Assembly (NCBI GenBank): GCA_964001155.1
Contig: CAXFCD010000102.1
Coordinates: 1 to 14,170, forward strand
DNA length: 14,170 nt
Origin: CAXFCD01 sp964001155
Lineage (GTDB): Bacteria; Fidelibacterota; Marinisomatia; Marinisomatales; UBA1611
Reading direction: 5' to 3'
In this document: positions 13,131 through 14,170 of the stretch, piece after piece
Layout of the letters: each line of letters starts with the position of its first letter
Position numbering within the stretch: position 1 is the first letter of the stretch
Made by a program: the position numbers and the translations under genes
The notes under the pieces: generated by a model
Told to the model about the DNA's origin: nothing
The model's database searches: none
Seen by the model: the letters and a program-made list of their open reading frames with translations, nothing else

Positions 13131-14170
13131 ATGAAAAATATATTTATTTTTGTTTTTGTAATGCAATTTGCCTCTAGTCAAAATATCGAAGGCAGATGGA
13201 TATTGCCAATGTTTGAAGGCGATCCAGGCAACACGATGTATGAGTTCCTCGATGGCTTAAGATATACTTACTATTGTGCGAATGATAGTGGGTGTGATTC
13301 AACTTATTGGAATTCTCTCGATACCAGTGATGCCCTTCCTACCATAAATCCTTACACAGTAGATGATAGTACATTATCCATTGATTTACACTTTGGAAAT
13401 ACAGCTACCTATACTATGGACTTTAGATGCGATGGTCAAGTGGTTGATTTTTATTATGATGAGGATGATGATTGGGAAGGTCTCCATTCTACTATGTTTA
13501 GAGTAGGGTTTGACATGAATGAATGTGAAGAACTTAATTCATACACTATTGAAGGCAGATGGTTCTGGGGCTATGGATTTAACTCAACGCCAAGCACTAT
13601 GTATGAATTACTGGATGGCATAATGTATACTTATTATTGTGATAATCTCGATTGTGACTCAACTTATTGGAATTCAGTGGATACCAGTGATGCTCTTCCA
13701 AATTCAGATTCATACAGTTTCATCAACGATACGTTAACTGTTAACGAAGGTCCTGGGACTTTGGTTAACTTTGAATGCAATGGGAATATAGTCTTATTTG
13801 GTAATAATACATATTCATATTGGTGGAGAGTTGGATTGGATACTGCCGATTGTGAAGGACTACAACTTGAGCTATCTAGTGCGATTACCTCTCCTGAAAC
13901 ATTCAGATTGCATCAAAACTATCCCAATCCATTCAATCCGGTCACAACACTCCAGTATGACCTACCAGAAAACGCCAATGTAAATATCACCATATATGAT
14001 ATGATGGGTAGACAGGTTAAGACCCTTGTAAATGGCTCACAAACGGCAGGATACCGTTCTATCCAATGGAATGCCAACAATGATAGAAATGAACCAGTAT
14101 CTGCAGGTTTATATCTGTATAGCATTGCGGCAGGGAATTTTAGACAGACTAAGAAGATGATATTGTTAAA
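13131..14170 (+). CDS. Secreted protein with two tandem Cys-containing repeats and a type IX (Por)-type C-terminal sorting domain (open at right edge)
   Basis: The frame runs 346 codons from ATG at 13131 to the window edge; AAGGA (13116-13120) lies 10 nt before the start. A signal peptide is evident (MKNIFIFVFVMQFASS, probable cut before Q17). Two homologous units follow, about 19-135 and 140-244. Each begins IEGRW and contains (T/S)TMYE-(F/L)LDG, YTYYC and CDSTYWNS-DTSDALP. Each has four cysteines in order (49, 55, 100, 132 and 170, 175, 216, 241), likely two disulfides per unit. The C-terminal about 89 residues start FRLHQNYPNPFNPVTTLQYDLP and contain ITIYDMMGRQVKTLV and SAGLYLYSI, a classic type A sorting domain of type IX secretion found in FCB bacteria. 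It ends KKMILL-, so only one or two residues are probably missing. Repeat function is unknown; it is likely surface-attached or released. Confidence 0.85.
   Translation, partial: MKNIFIFVFVMQFASSQNIEGRWILPMFEGDPGNTMYEFLDGLRYTYYCANDSGCDSTYWNSLDTSDALPTINPYTVDDSTLSIDLHFGNTATYTMDFRCDGQVVDFYYDEDDDWEGLHSTMFRVGFDMNECEELNSYTIEGRWFWGYGFNSTPSTMYELLDGIMYTYYCDNLDCDSTYWNSVDTSDALPNSDSYSFINDTLTVNEGPGTLVNFECNGNIVLFGNNTYSYWWRVGLDTADCEGLQLELSSAITSPETFRLHQNYPNPFNPVTTLQYDLPENANVNITIYDMMGRQVKTLVNGSQTAGYRSIQWNANNDRNEPVSAGLYLYSIAAGNFRQTKKMILL

Noticed and set aside
13919..14125. Minus-strand frame of 68 codons
   Set aside because: It is antisense to the clearly coding sorting domain of the secreted protein.
10750..14170. 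Integrated element with attachment sites at tRNA-Pro
   Set aside because: No second copy of the tRNA 3' end and no integrase or transposase can be seen in the window; only composition suggests transfer.

Overview
The window looks like chromosomal DNA from a Gram-negative, partly anaerobic or low-oxygen bacterium of the FCB (Bacteroidetes-like) assemblage, most plausibly candidate phylum Marinimicrobia (SAR406/Neomarinimicrobiota). This placement is inference. It rests on the C-terminal sorting domain with the QNYPNPFNP motif in the last gene, the LPS-transport permease, the ferredoxin-dependent 2-oxoglutarate oxidoreductase and the near absence of Shine-Dalgarno sites in the left-hand genes.

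Layout. (1) Positions 1-2300, minus strand: a CASTOR/POLLUX-type RCK ion channel followed 15 nt later by selD (selenophosphate synthetase), which runs off the left edge. selD has an in-frame TGA exactly at the catalytic Sec/Cys position and a 55-nt hairpin right behind it, so SelD is read here as a selenoprotein. A conventional ORF search misses the gene. (2) Positions 2516-6767, plus strand: a tight operon korA-korB-fumC (gaps of 3 and 1 nt) encoding 2-oxoglutarate:ferredoxin oxidoreductase and class II fumarase, both of the TCA cycle. (3) Positions 6850-8985, plus: a class A penicillin-binding protein. It converges on (4) an LptF/LptG-family permease at 8994-10361, minus, with only 8 nt between the stop codons. 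Both serve the cell envelope.

(5) Positions 10500-10807: tRNA-His(GTG) and tRNA-Pro(TGG), then a strong intrinsic terminator. (6) Positions 10808-14170: base composition turns clearly AT-rich and the genes acquire visible Shine-Dalgarno sites. This part holds degenerate short repeats, a 4-TM 135-residue membrane protein, an AlkB-type membrane non-haem di-iron monooxygenase, and a secreted protein with two tandem Cys-containing repeats and a type IX secretion-type sorting domain, open at the right edge. Two of the terminators here share a 27-nt identical core. The block after the tRNAs reads as an accessory or acquired segment, although no attachment-site pair or integrase is visible.

The observations most worth following are the Sec-containing selD with its bSECIS candidate, the 7-codon overlapping leader (or frameshift) at the start of alkB, and the duplicated Cys-repeat secreted protein.
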